Shown here one piece after another: positions 8,389 to 17,554 of a stretch of 64,000 nucleotides of DNA (positions are counted from its first letter, which is position 1; each line of letters starts with the position of its first letter). This stretch comes from Zobellia uliginosa (GTDB lineage Bacteria; Bacteroidota; Bacteroidia; Flavobacteriales; Flavobacteriaceae): the NCBI RefSeq assembly GCF_018860745.1, contig NZ_JAHKPY010000002.1, forward strand, positions 372,001 through 436,000, written 5' to 3'. Both the position numbers and the translations under genes were made by a program. The notes under the pieces were generated by a model, which searched no databases, was not told where the DNA came from, and saw nothing but the letters and a program-made list of their open reading frames with translations.

Positions 8389-9654
8389 TTATTCGGTAAA
8401 ATTGATGTACAGCGTACTCTCATCTAAGGTACTTTTGTTGTCACCATTTGTAGGGCGAATTACAGCTGATACTTTGTATGGTGTATTCACGGATAAATCA
8501 ATTTCGGTTTTAATAACAGATGTGATGTTGGCGTATCCCGCGTAAGCGATAAACTTTGAATCGGCTATTTTTTCACCTTCATTATCAAATAATTTTAAGT
8601 GTATTTCTCGGTCTTGATTTGCTTTATAAGCGAGAGGGACTTGGATTGCATTGGATTTTTTCTGTGAAATCACCGCACTTTGGAATACAACATTTTCGGT
8701 GTAAAGTTTTGGTGTGGTATTTTCTTCGGGATTTTTATCATTGGCATCTACTAACTTATAGGCTCTGACCCAATCGTAGTACACTGTATTTCTGCTTGGG
8801 TCGTTTAATTCTTCGGTAGTAGGAATTTCTATCCACGGAAAAGGATAGGTTTCACTCACCAATCGCATGAACATAGGTTGGTCAAAAGGCTTATCTTTTA
8901 CTTTGTCATAAAACTTTTGGTGTTTGGGTGCCCGGTTGTTATAGTAGTAGCTGGCCGTATTTTCGTTTTGCCACCAACCTCCATATATATTAAAATCTTC
9001 GGAGGTAAGTTTACTGTCTTCAAATTTTACTTGTGGGGCTCGGTAATCATGTTTTTCGCCATCGCAGTCCGTATACCAGAAATGAGAATTGGAGTGCATT
9101 CCACTGGCAAAGTAACTTCCATTAAAATTCCCTTCACGCCCAATAGATTCATGAATATCCCACTCTAAACCGTATTTGTCACAATCGTTCGGTCCTTTAA
9201 AATTGTTGCTGCTCGAGAACCAAAATGTTGTGGACATGGTTGTAGCGGCAGCTTTAACCCGACATTCGTAATAACCAAATTGAGTCGATTTTTTCGAAAC
9301 CACGGCGGCCCCTCCAACGTTAAAAGTTATATCTCTACCGTAGGCATGAACTATGGTATCCTTCTCAAGTTTTTTACTTGTCATTTTCAGAAAACCATCA
9401 CCCACGGAAACCTGTGATGCCATAAAAAGTCCCGGTGGACGTCCAATCCAAGTGGGGTGGTGGTCGTACCATTTGGTAGTGTCCAGTTCTGTACCGTTAA
9501 ATTCATCTGAAAAATCAGGGTTCAAAACCCAACGCTTACCCATAGGCGGTTTTGGGGGTCCTTGGTGAGTTTCTTCATTGGTATTAGGTATTTCTTGAGC
9601 AAATAGGCTACCGCTTACAAATGCAAAAAATATAATGGCGTGTTTAAAAATCAT
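8389..9654 (-). CDS. GH16 endo-galactanase (agarase/porphyranase-like) with a C-terminal accessory domain
   Basis: GH16 enzymes cut beta-1,4 or beta-1,3 linkages inside glucans and galactans with retention. This 421-residue protein has a signal peptide (VSGSLFAQ) and the GH16 signature E-x-D-x-x-E at Glu164-Trp-Asp166-Ile-His-Glu169, giving nucleophile, helper and acid/base. Upstream, FSDEFNGTELDTTKW and FGYYECRVKA are characteristic GH16 strands. The catalytic domain ends near residue 305 at YYDWVRAYKLV, and about 110 further residues form a separate beta-rich domain that I do not recognise. With GH117 in the operon, a beta-agarase, porphyranase or related galactanase is most likely, with a carrageenase-like subfamily as the alternative. 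The C-terminus is not a T9SS sorting domain, so surface export is not evident. Confidence 0.85.
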   Translation of the reverse strand: MIFKHAIIFFAFVSGSLFAQEIPNTNEETHQGPPKPPMGKRWVLNPDFSDEFNGTELDTTKWYDHHPTWIGRPPGLFMASQVSVGDGFLKMTSKKLEKDTIVHAYGRDITFNVGGAAVVSKKSTQFGYYECRVKAAATTMSTTFWFSSSNNFKGPNDCDKYGLEWDIHESIGREGNFNGSYFASGMHSNSHFWYTDCDGEKHDYRAPQVKFEDSKLTSEDFNIYGGWWQNENTASYYYNNRAPKHQKFYDKVKDKPFDQPMFMRLVSETYPFPWIEIPTTEELNDPSRNTVYYDWVRAYKLVDANDKNPEENTTPKLYTENVVFQSAVISQKKSNAIQVPLAYKANQDREIHLKLFDNEGEKIADSKFIAYAGYANITSVIKTEIDLSVNTPYKVSAVIRPTNGDNKSTLDESTLYINFTE

Positions 9655-9693
9655 CTTATTTCGTTTAGGTTATTATTTTTTGGAGAGCAAAAG

Positions 9694-11502
9694 TTAGATG
9701 CTCACGCTTATTTTCTTGTTATTTTTCTTTTGCGCTTCAACTTCATAAAAGCGCTGAAGTTTTTCTCCTTCCCCAACTTCAATGGTGTAAGCACCTTGTT
9801 GGAGTACCTTAGGTTTATATTCAGCACCTTTTATTCGGAGAGAGGTTATTACTTCACCTGTATAAAAGTCCTTTACGGTGACTACTTGATTGGGTTTTGA
9901 AATCTTTAAACCGGGTAATTCATAACCATTTTTAATCTTAAAATTATCCGTTTGTTTAAAAGTGATCGGCCAATCGCTATACGGTTTTGCTTCGTCTGCG
10001 AACATATCCGTATTTCTTGGCCAGCATTCGTAAGTGATTTCCCTTTTAGGTTTGTTAAAACGAATAATGCCATAGCCTGAAGCTCTTCCGTTCAATAGAT
10101 TTTCTGTGGGAGTATTGTCTTCATGGGTAGGGTTGGCAATGGCATGAACTGTAATTTTATTTTTAAATCCGTCCAAATATTCACCTGTATAATCCGCTGA
10201 ACCGGGTTTTCTGTTTTTTCCGGGTTTTTCAGGTTTCCAATAACGTAACCAAAAGTTAGATGAAGCAGGTACTGCAAATGAATAGCCGGCATTGTTCCAA
10301 TCTTCAATTCCATGATGAACTACGGAACCTAGATGTTGGTCTCCCGCAATCATACAGGAAAAACTTTTTCTAATGATACCGAGTGCTTTGTTTCTTCCCG
10401 ATTGCGGCCAGCCGTTGGAATCTACACTATAGCGTTGTCTTTTTTGGAGGGTAGGGGAATGGGTGGAAACACTGGCAAAAATGGTTTGGGAGAGTACCGC
10501 TTTCATTTCCGCATTTTCCCAATCTGTGGTCCAATCTTCTAGAAAGTCCAGTTGGCGTTCACCAAGTAAAGTGGCCTCGGGCACGTTCATTTCGCGTGTA
10601 TCTGTAAAACCTCTTTTCTTCAATACGCGGTCCGGCCCCGATTTAAATTTTCTGTCTTCTATGATTGCAAAACTGATTCCGCCCCATTTTAAATCGGTAT
10701 AATAGACACCTATGCCCTGTTCAATAGGAGTAGGGTCATAGGGGTCCGGTAGGTGGCTGGTCTGAGCTCGCTCTACTTCCTGTATATACGAAACAGGCAT
10801 GTAATACCCGCCCTTTGTACCGTCTCTGTTTTCGGATTTTATTCCGCCATCGCCCCAAAAATTACCTTGACCTATATCGTGGTCATCGGGAATGGTAATA
10901 GTTGGCGTATTCCTGATGATATCTCCAAAAACCTCCCCGAATTTTAACCAATAGCTGTAATGCTGACTATGGTCATACACTTGGTCTCCCGCAAAGAAAA
11001 GCACATCCGGTTTTAATTTGTTTAAATTATTTATGATGTCGTCTGCTGGGCCTTGACCGCCATGCCTTTTGTAAATGGACCAACAGGAAAAGGCGGCCAT
11101 AATTACTTCTTCCTTATTTACGGGATTTTGTTGAATGGTGCCTGTGTAAAACGACTTTTTATTATATGCCACCCGGTATTCTTTGTTTAGGGTGTCGTCC
11201 CAGTCATCTATCCGGAAAAGAGCTGTGTAGCCAGGATAGTTAATCCGTGACTCTTGAACGGTCTTCCATTCATTATTCTCTTTAATCTGTAGCTCTGCGG
11301 AAAATGGTTCATAATCTTTTATAGGATAGAACTGAGCGGTAAGTTTTAAGGTATTCTCATGAACGGTATATAAGGCAAAGCATATTTTGTCTTTCGGAGA
11401 CGGAGTTTTTGAGGTAGATTTTAATATCTTTTTCTGTGCCTGTACACTAATTGTTAAACATATAGCAAAGCTTAAAATAAATGATTTTAAAATGGTTTTC
11501 AT
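9694..11502 (-). CDS. PhoD-like secreted metallophosphatase/phosphodiesterase
   Basis: The 602-residue protein has a signal peptide (FAICLTISVQAQ). PhoD-family metal-binding motifs are present: FFAGDQVYD, PDDHDIGQGNFWG and a later AGDQHLG. PhoD enzymes hydrolyse phosphate mono- or diesters with Fe/Ca centres in the periplasm or on the surface. A beta-rich tail of about 90 residues follows the catalytic domain. It lies inside the PUL operon, 25 nt after one sulfatase gene and 39 nt before GH16, where a phosphatase is unexpected for a sulfated galactan. It may remove phosphate substituents from the glycan, or have shifted to another ester; both are inference. Confidence 0.85.
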   Translation of the reverse strand: MKTILKSFILSFAICLTISVQAQKKILKSTSKTPSPKDKICFALYTVHENTLKLTAQFYPIKDYEPFSAELQIKENNEWKTVQESRINYPGYTALFRIDDWDDTLNKEYRVAYNKKSFYTGTIQQNPVNKEEVIMAAFSCWSIYKRHGGQGPADDIINNLNKLKPDVLFFAGDQVYDHSQHYSYWLKFGEVFGDIIRNTPTITIPDDHDIGQGNFWGDGGIKSENRDGTKGGYYMPVSYIQEVERAQTSHLPDPYDPTPIEQGIGVYYTDLKWGGISFAIIEDRKFKSGPDRVLKKRGFTDTREMNVPEATLLGERQLDFLEDWTTDWENAEMKAVLSQTIFASVSTHSPTLQKRQRYSVDSNGWPQSGRNKALGIIRKSFSCMIAGDQHLGSVVHHGIEDWNNAGYSFAVPASSNFWLRYWKPEKPGKNRKPGSADYTGEYLDGFKNKITVHAIANPTHEDNTPTENLLNGRASGYGIIRFNKPKREITYECWPRNTDMFADEAKPYSDWPITFKQTDNFKIKNGYELPGLKISKPNQVVTVKDFYTGEVITSLRIKGAEYKPKVLQQGAYTIEVGEGEKLQRFYEVEAQKKNNKKISVSI

Positions 11503-11527
11503 CTTTCAATAGTTTAGTCTCAACCGC

Positions 11528-13144
11528 TTATTTTATTTTTTTAAGTGGGTTAATTTTTCCTATACCATTTGTAGGAGCATCATGTTGGGTTTCATGAAGA
11601 TTAAAAGTAGGAATAGTTTTTAATAGCTTATCGCGTTCTTTTCTATGTGCTACAGAAACTTGGCTCCAATCCTTTATTTTAGGAAAGCTAATAAGGTCAT
11701 CAGGAGTTTCGCTCACATCATACCAAACATTGTTTCCATCTTTAAGGACGAGGTTTCCTCCAACAATTTGGGTTTCTTTATGATAGCCGTAAACCCACTC
11801 CCGATGTGTTGTTTGATACGTAGTCAAAAAAGGGATTAAACTTTTACCATTGATTTCATAGCTATCAGGTATTTCTACATGGGCAACATCAGCAATGGTA
11901 GGAAGCATATCCGACATATTTGCGAGCACATCTTGCATTCCTTTTTTGGTTAGGTTCATACCGGGAGCATAGATTATAAGTGGAACATGGGTTCCTTTCT
12001 GAGAAACGGGACTTGATTTTCCGTAACCACTAGTACCATTGTCCGCACAGAAAATGAAAATAGTGTTGTTCTCAATACCTAGCTCTTTAAGTTTGTTCAT
12101 GTACTGCCAAACCTGATAATCTAGATAATTAACGTGGTTATGAATACCACTTTCTGTTACAGTTTCGTGTGTGTCATATACGCCATTATCTCCCGTAACA
12201 TTAGGTGTAACACGAGTATATTTATTACCGTCCCAACTAATTTTTGGAGTGCCTGGCCATTTGTTTCCGGAGTCTGGGTTGAGAAAGTCCCAAGCATCAT
12301 GGCCCAAATGACTGGTATGGTATACAAAGAAAGGTTCTTTTTCTTTTTGTTTCCTTTCCATAAACTCAAAGATGTAATCCAATTCTACATCAGGACCAAA
12401 AGTGTTTAGCCCAAAATCTTTCTCGGCTTCCTTTGTATTTGGCCACCAAACCAATTTTTTGTTGGTTCCAGGGTAGTTCATGAGCTGTACATGTGGTTTC
12501 CAGTACCAACCAGATTGCACGTAACTTTTTTTATGAATTTCCTTATTCGTATCTGCATTAAAGATTTTCTTTTGTCCATCTACTTTTCGGGTTTCAAGTC
12601 TAAAATCTGTGGTGTGGATAGCTGTATTGTAAGAGCCTTCACCAGGAGTAAAACATCCTTCATCAAACTGGAATCCTTCAATCTCCATTTGTGTTTTTCC
12701 TGCCCAAAATGTAGCATAGCCACCTGCTTTGGCCACATTGGCGATGGAATGAGGTGAACTGTCATATAAGTTCCAAACGCCTTTGCCATTGGGAGCTTTA
12801 CCTTTGTCTTTATTATGCCACCATTTGTGTAAATGCGCATACCTGCCGGTCATCATCATAGCCCTACTTGGTCCGCAAACCGTAGCTGCCCAGGCGGTTT
12901 TAATATAACAACCTTCTTCAGCAAGTTCGTTCAATATAGGTGTTTCTGCACGGTATTGCATATCTGAGGTATCACCTCCTTTTGGAGGGCTCCAAACCGA
13001 AGAGCCGTAAATGGGCAGTTCACGGGCACTAATATCATCGGCATATAAAAGAATGATATTAGGTTTTTCTTGGGCTATTCCTAATGAGGTTGTCATCAGG
13101 CTTCCTAGTAAAACCCATAAGACTTTATGATTTGAAATTTTCAT
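11528..13144 (-). CDS. Family S1 formylglycine sulfatase
   Basis: S1 sulfatases hydrolyse sulfate esters with a formylglycine made from cysteine. The 538-residue protein has a signal peptide ending near residue 24 (TSLGIAQ), the metal ligands ADD near residue 36, and the maturation site Cys90 in VCGPSRAMMMTGR, the canonical C-x-P-S-R. A second metal-site segment is FCADNGTSGYG. An insert of about 20 residues (WSPPKGGDTSDMQYR) precedes the first helix, unlike the other four sulfatases of the locus. It sits 35 nt downstream of another sulfatase and 25 nt upstream of the phosphatase. It is probably periplasmic and takes sulfate off red-algal galactan oligosaccharides; which position cannot be read from sequence. 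Confidence 0.92.
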   Translation of the reverse strand: MKISNHKVLWVLLGSLMTTSLGIAQEKPNIILLYADDISARELPIYGSSVWSPPKGGDTSDMQYRAETPILNELAEEGCYIKTAWAATVCGPSRAMMMTGRYAHLHKWWHNKDKGKAPNGKGVWNLYDSSPHSIANVAKAGGYATFWAGKTQMEIEGFQFDEGCFTPGEGSYNTAIHTTDFRLETRKVDGQKKIFNADTNKEIHKKSYVQSGWYWKPHVQLMNYPGTNKKLVWWPNTKEAEKDFGLNTFGPDVELDYIFEFMERKQKEKEPFFVYHTSHLGHDAWDFLNPDSGNKWPGTPKISWDGNKYTRVTPNVTGDNGVYDTHETVTESGIHNHVNYLDYQVWQYMNKLKELGIENNTIFIFCADNGTSGYGKSSPVSQKGTHVPLIIYAPGMNLTKKGMQDVLANMSDMLPTIADVAHVEIPDSYEINGKSLIPFLTTYQTTHREWVYGYHKETQIVGGNLVLKDGNNVWYDVSETPDDLISFPKIKDWSQVSVAHRKERDKLLKTIPTFNLHETQHDAPTNGIGKINPLKKIK

Positions 13145-13179
13145 GTTCTAGTTTGAATTCGTTTTAAAGTAGTCTGGAT

Positions 13180-14748
13180 TCAATAAAATTCCCAAAATCC
13201 GTATTTTTCACCTTCAATATTTTTTTTAGTATCACCCAATTCCTTGGCTTTCTCTTTCATTTCCTTTTGCATGGTTTTCACCTGTTCTGCATATTTTGGA
13301 AAAAAGGAAAGGTCATATACCTCCCAAGGGTCATTTTTAATATTGAACAGTTGGGTAACCCGTGAGCCTCTTGTGGTTTCACCATCCTTTTTAGTATAAT
13401 CCTTGGCACGTACATATTCAATTAATTTATAATCACCTTTTCTGTAGGCTCTTTGAAATTGTTTGTACGCGTGATAGGTGTAATCGCGAACACCAGTTTT
13501 TTCTTTGTTGATGACGGGAAGCAAGCTTGTTCCCGTTACCGAACTTGGTGCGTCAACCCCAATAAAATCTAAAATGGTTGGGAAAATGTCAAAATTGTAG
13601 GCCAGTGCATCCCGCTTACTACCTTTGTCTTTGATAAGATTTCCAGAAAAAACGAAGGGAATATGGACTCCGTCTTCATCATAAATATTCTGTTTTCCCA
13701 TTAAGCCGTGGTTTCCAACAGCCAGACCACTATCACCAGCAAAAACAATTAACGTATTTTCATAGGCACCGCTTTCTTTCAATGACGCAATGACTTTACC
13801 TATTTGGTCATCTAGATGCGTAATAATCGCATAGTAATCGGAAAGTTGTTCTTTCGCTACATCGGGTGTTCTGGGCCACACGGCCAATTCTTCGTCTCTT
13901 AAAAACATATGCCCATTATCAAAAGGGTGTTGTGCAAGATAGGAAGGGGGGAGGATGATATCCTCAATTGGGTACATGTCTTTGTATTTCTGTGGTGCCT
14001 GTCTTGGATCATGAGGCGCGTGAAATGCCAAATACATGAAGAAGGGATCCTTCTTTTTATAATTCATAATAAACTCGGAAGCACTTTCTGCATAGATTTC
14101 AGAGGTATGTGGACCGTTTTTTTCTGTGCCAGTAGGACCTCTTTTATCCTCTTTGGTTACCGGTCTACGGACCACTTTTCCATCGGTATCATACACTAGT
14201 AGGTATCCTTCTTCTTTTTTGTAATCACCGTCTTTTTTCCAGTCCCAAGAAGGCATACGAAAGTGATCGACCAAGTAAATACCTCTGGACATTATACGAT
14301 CTCCTGAATCAAAAGAGCGGGCTAAGGCAGCATTATCTTGATGCCATTTCCCAACAATGTGGGCGTTGTACCCGTTTCCTTGCAAGGCTTCGCCAATAGT
14401 TTTATGTTCAGGAGGAATCGTTTGACCCTGTCCCTGTAATTCAAATACATTTCTACCGGTTAACAACATAGCTCTACTGGGAACGCAGGTAGCACCGGAA
14501 AAAGCACCCATTAGATAACCGTTGGAAAATGAAACTCCATCGGCAATCAAGGCATCCATATTTGGTGTTTTTACTTGCATGTTACCCAAAGAATGTACAC
14601 CTGAAAAGCGATGGTCATCCGTATAGATTACGAGTATATTGGGCTGGTCCTTCTTTTTCGCTTTACGTTTTTGAGCGCTAACAGGAAGTACCAATAGCGT
14701 ACTAAAAACAACTAAAATGCAAAGTGAAAATCGATTTTTGTAATTCAT
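13180..14748 (-). CDS. Family S1 formylglycine sulfatase (paralogue of 22152-23714)
   Basis: I set the start at the ATG at 14748 (MNYKNRFSLCILVVF), which begins a proper signal peptide and leaves a 4-nt gap to the GH28 stop. The longer frame from 14811 would overlap GH28 by about 60 nt. The 522-residue protein has metal ligands YTDDH near residue 43, formylglycine site Cys88 in TCVPSRAMLLTGR, and a downstream FAGDSGLAVGNHGLMGKQ block. That block and the MYLAF-APHDPRQAP segment recur almost word for word in the sulfatase at 22152-23714, so the two belong to one subfamily, but this copy keeps the standard C-x-P-S-R. It is co-transcribed with GH28 upstream and another sulfatase downstream. Confidence 0.92.
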   Translation of the reverse strand: MNYKNRFSLCILVVFSTLLVLPVSAQKRKAKKKDQPNILVIYTDDHRFSGVHSLGNMQVKTPNMDALIADGVSFSNGYLMGAFSGATCVPSRAMLLTGRNVFELQGQGQTIPPEHKTIGEALQGNGYNAHIVGKWHQDNAALARSFDSGDRIMSRGIYLVDHFRMPSWDWKKDGDYKKEEGYLLVYDTDGKVVRRPVTKEDKRGPTGTEKNGPHTSEIYAESASEFIMNYKKKDPFFMYLAFHAPHDPRQAPQKYKDMYPIEDIILPPSYLAQHPFDNGHMFLRDEELAVWPRTPDVAKEQLSDYYAIITHLDDQIGKVIASLKESGAYENTLIVFAGDSGLAVGNHGLMGKQNIYDEDGVHIPFVFSGNLIKDKGSKRDALAYNFDIFPTILDFIGVDAPSSVTGTSLLPVINKEKTGVRDYTYHAYKQFQRAYRKGDYKLIEYVRAKDYTKKDGETTRGSRVTQLFNIKNDPWEVYDLSFFPKYAEQVKTMQKEMKEKAKELGDTKKNIEGEKYGFWEFY

Positions 14749-14752
14749 AAGG

Positions 14753-16141
14753 TTACTCAGATTGAATTGTATTTGTGTCAACAAAAACTTGGGCTTCTCT
14801 TTCATCCACACTGTTTAAGGAAAACACGATATTATTTGTTTGAAGGCTATCTATATGCCTACCATACACCCCATAGACAGGAAGCACATTAAAAAAGCTG
14901 AACTCAGGATATCTGGTAATATCTTCTCCAACCTTGGCCATTGAATGTTCTGCCGTGCCTCCGCCTGGTAGTTCCAGCTCAATATTTTCTAAAGTTATTT
15001 TACCAACTTTATGGTCTGGAGTTCCCGTAATTAATATTCCAGATGGTGGTTTTACCCTTGAGCTATCCAAAACCCGGGCATTACCTGTAACATTTTTGAT
15101 AACTACATTGGTAATAGAGCCAACCTCTTGTTTTTCGGCATCGCGGTAGGTGCGTAGGCGTTCTCCAAGACGAATGAAAATAGGCATATCTACTCTGTCC
15201 ATTTGGATGCCGTCTATAGTCACATCGTGAATGTTGGCACCATCAACACTTAAGATTTTTATTCCGCCACCTTTGGTATCATAAATTCGGCAGTTTTTAA
15301 TATCTATGTTGTACATATCTCCCATAGACTCGGTTCCGAACTTGATCGAACCCCAATCGCTTCTGAGCTTGCAATCGCTAACTTGTACGTTATAGGTAGG
15401 TTTTGGGCTCGTAGTTTTAATGCAAATAGCATCATCGCCCGTGTTAATGTCGCAATTTTTAATAACAGCGTCGTAACTGGAATCTAAATCAATGCCATCG
15501 TTATTCTTATGGGCGTGGCTGTAAATGGAAACGTTGTCAACCAAAATAGCATTGGATTGAAAGAAATGGCAAGTCCATGCAGCTGGTTGGCGTAAATGAA
15601 CATCTTGTACTCTAATTTGAGAAGAATTTACAAACCGTAAAAGAAAAGGCCTATTTGAGCCAAAACCTTCGGTTTCTGTAATGTTCAGCTCCTTAATTTT
15701 CGCCTTTATATTTTTGGATAGAAAAGCTTCTCCGTTTCCATCAATAGTTCCCTTACCGGTTACGGCAATATTTGTGGCATTTTTTGCGCCAATAAGGCAA
15801 TTGCCACGTTGTTGCCCAGTAGCATCTTCAAACGTATCTATACTCTGGTAATCCAACGGATTTGAACTTCCGATCAATTTTGCATCTTTAGCTATATGTA
15901 GGGTTACGTTGTCTTTTAGGAGAAGTGTACCTGAAATGTAATCGCCGTCTTTAATAGTAACAGTGCCACCACCAGCAAGATTACAGGCATCAATAGCTTG
16001 TTGAATGCTTTTGGTATTTATTGTCTTACCATCGCCTATGGCACCATGATCGACAACGTTGTAACTGTCTGACTTTGAATTACAGCTTACCAATAGAATA
16101 AAGGTAATTAGGAGGCTTGTATAATGTAGTTTGATTCTCAT
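14753..16141 (-). CDS. GH28-like right-handed beta-helix lipoprotein
   Basis: The 462-residue protein carries a lipobox (FILLVSC, Cys20), so it is membrane anchored. GH28 enzymes are inverting polygalacturonases and relatives on a right-handed parallel beta-helix. The acidic motifs are present as NNDGIDLD and TGDDAICIK, which supply the catalytic aspartates. The usual G-H-G motif is replaced by WGSIKFGTES, and the R-x-K region reads GGGIKI. This suggests altered chemistry or substrate compared with pectinases, and a galactan rather than a pectin target would fit the locus. It starts 1 nt after the stop of the second GH28 gene, which suggests translational coupling. The pair are distant paralogues. 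Confidence 0.82.
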   Translation of the reverse strand: MRIKLHYTSLLITFILLVSCNSKSDSYNVVDHGAIGDGKTINTKSIQQAIDACNLAGGGTVTIKDGDYISGTLLLKDNVTLHIAKDAKLIGSSNPLDYQSIDTFEDATGQQRGNCLIGAKNATNIAVTGKGTIDGNGEAFLSKNIKAKIKELNITETEGFGSNRPFLLRFVNSSQIRVQDVHLRQPAAWTCHFFQSNAILVDNVSIYSHAHKNNDGIDLDSSYDAVIKNCDINTGDDAICIKTTSPKPTYNVQVSDCKLRSDWGSIKFGTESMGDMYNIDIKNCRIYDTKGGGIKILSVDGANIHDVTIDGIQMDRVDMPIFIRLGERLRTYRDAEKQEVGSITNVVIKNVTGNARVLDSSRVKPPSGILITGTPDHKVGKITLENIELELPGGGTAEHSMAKVGEDITRYPEFSFFNVLPVYGVYGRHIDSLQTNNIVFSLNSVDEREAQVFVDTNTIQSE

Positions 16142-16142
16142 T

Positions 16143-17546
16143 TTAGTTGCTCTGGATTTGGTTCTTTGAGATGATTTTTTTGTTTAGGAAAATTCTATTG
16201 ATTTCGCTATTTGTAACGTTTTTTAGAACAATTGGGGCTCTTTTGTCTTCATTTATAGTCTTAATGCTGAAATTTTCAACAACCAATCCATCTATATGCC
16301 GAGCATAAAGTCCAGAAGCGGGTAGGGTACCCACTAAACTGAATTCTGGCCACCAGCCATTAAGTACTTCTTGGGTGTATTCTTTGATGTTCGTTTTTTG
16401 CGCATCTGCAGCAGTACCTCCACCAGAAACTACAAATTGAACATCCTTAATAGTGATATCTTCAATTTGATGCTCTGGAAAACCGGTTAAAAAGAAAGCA
16501 GAGTTTTTATCAAGCTTGGAATTGTCTACCACAATATTGCTAAAGCCAAAGTTGTGCATGCTCTTAAGTGGCTCAAATTGACCCTCAGGCGTATCTACCG
16601 ATGCAATTTGTTGGGCGAAAGTCATGAAAATTGGGCGTGGTACGTTTTCCATTACCAAATTACTGAAGACCATATTTTTCATTTCGCCTCCTTCGCATTG
16701 TTGAATCTTAAGTCCCGAATCCTGTATGTCCTTAAAAGTACAGTTCGTAACGGTAACCGATTCTATATTTCCGCGAGATAGGAGTCCTATGCGCATTCCG
16801 CCCCATTTGGTGCTAAAATGGCAATTGCTGACTGTGATATTCTTGCAAGGTTTGTCCGGTCTTGAAGCTTGCAGGCAAATACTATCATCACTATTATCAA
16901 AATTACTATTGTTCACGCGCACGTTTGTACATCCATCAAAATCCAGCCCGTCTCCGTTATTGTTTACGCGACTTATGATGTTGATTCCGCTCACCGAAAT
17001 ATTATCACAGTAGAGCCAAGCAGAGGTCCATGCCGCAGGATTGATTAAGGTAATATCATTTAAATGGATGTCTTTTACGTTTACAAACCGAATCATCATA
17101 GGTCTGCCTCCTTTTTTCTTAGTGAAGTTTTCTTTGTGCCCGTTCCCGTCAATAGTTCCATACCCTTCAATGGCGATGGAACGTGCGTCTTTGGCAAAAA
17201 TCAAGCAACGGTCCATGTGAGGTTCGTTCTTGTACATATTCTTATGGGTGTCCGTGGCATAATCCTCATAATTAGGACTCCCAAGAAGCGTTGCTCCATT
17301 TTCAACGTGTAGGGTGACAAAATCCTTAAGGTAGATAGTGCCGATTACAACGGTTTTTCCTGAGGGAATAATCACCTTTCCTCCGCCGTTTTTTGTACAG
17401 GCATCAATGGCTTTCTGAACCGCTTTGGTGTCTATGGTGGTGCCATCGGCCTTTGCCCCGTAATCTAACACGTTAAAGTCTGTGGCATATGACTGTAAAT
17501 GAAAAAGTAAGCCGATTATAAAAGGGATTAGGATTTTGATTTTCAT
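16143..17546 (-). CDS. GH28-like right-handed beta-helix secreted protein
   Basis: The 467-residue protein has a signal peptide (LLFHLQSYAT) and the start typical of pectate-lyase/GH28 beta-helices (VLDYGAKADGTTIDTKAV). The catalytic-acid region reads NNGDGLDFDG and SDDSICLQAS, keeping the GH28 aspartates. As in its neighbour, the G-H-G motif is replaced, here by KWGGMRIG, and the helix continues with SGLKIQ. No lipobox is present, so it should be soluble in the periplasm, unlike the lipoprotein paralogue encoded immediately after it. It lies 8 nt after GH2. The substrate is unknown; a uronic or sulfated side-chain residue on the galactan is an inference. Confidence 0.82.
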   Translation of the reverse strand: MKIKILIPFIIGLLFHLQSYATDFNVLDYGAKADGTTIDTKAVQKAIDACTKNGGGKVIIPSGKTVVIGTIYLKDFVTLHVENGATLLGSPNYEDYATDTHKNMYKNEPHMDRCLIFAKDARSIAIEGYGTIDGNGHKENFTKKKGGRPMMIRFVNVKDIHLNDITLINPAAWTSAWLYCDNISVSGINIISRVNNNGDGLDFDGCTNVRVNNSNFDNSDDSICLQASRPDKPCKNITVSNCHFSTKWGGMRIGLLSRGNIESVTVTNCTFKDIQDSGLKIQQCEGGEMKNMVFSNLVMENVPRPIFMTFAQQIASVDTPEGQFEPLKSMHNFGFSNIVVDNSKLDKNSAFFLTGFPEHQIEDITIKDVQFVVSGGGTAADAQKTNIKEYTQEVLNGWWPEFSLVGTLPASGLYARHIDGLVVENFSIKTINEDKRAPIVLKNVTNSEINRIFLNKKIISKNQIQSN

Positions 17547-17554
17547 TTAAGTTT

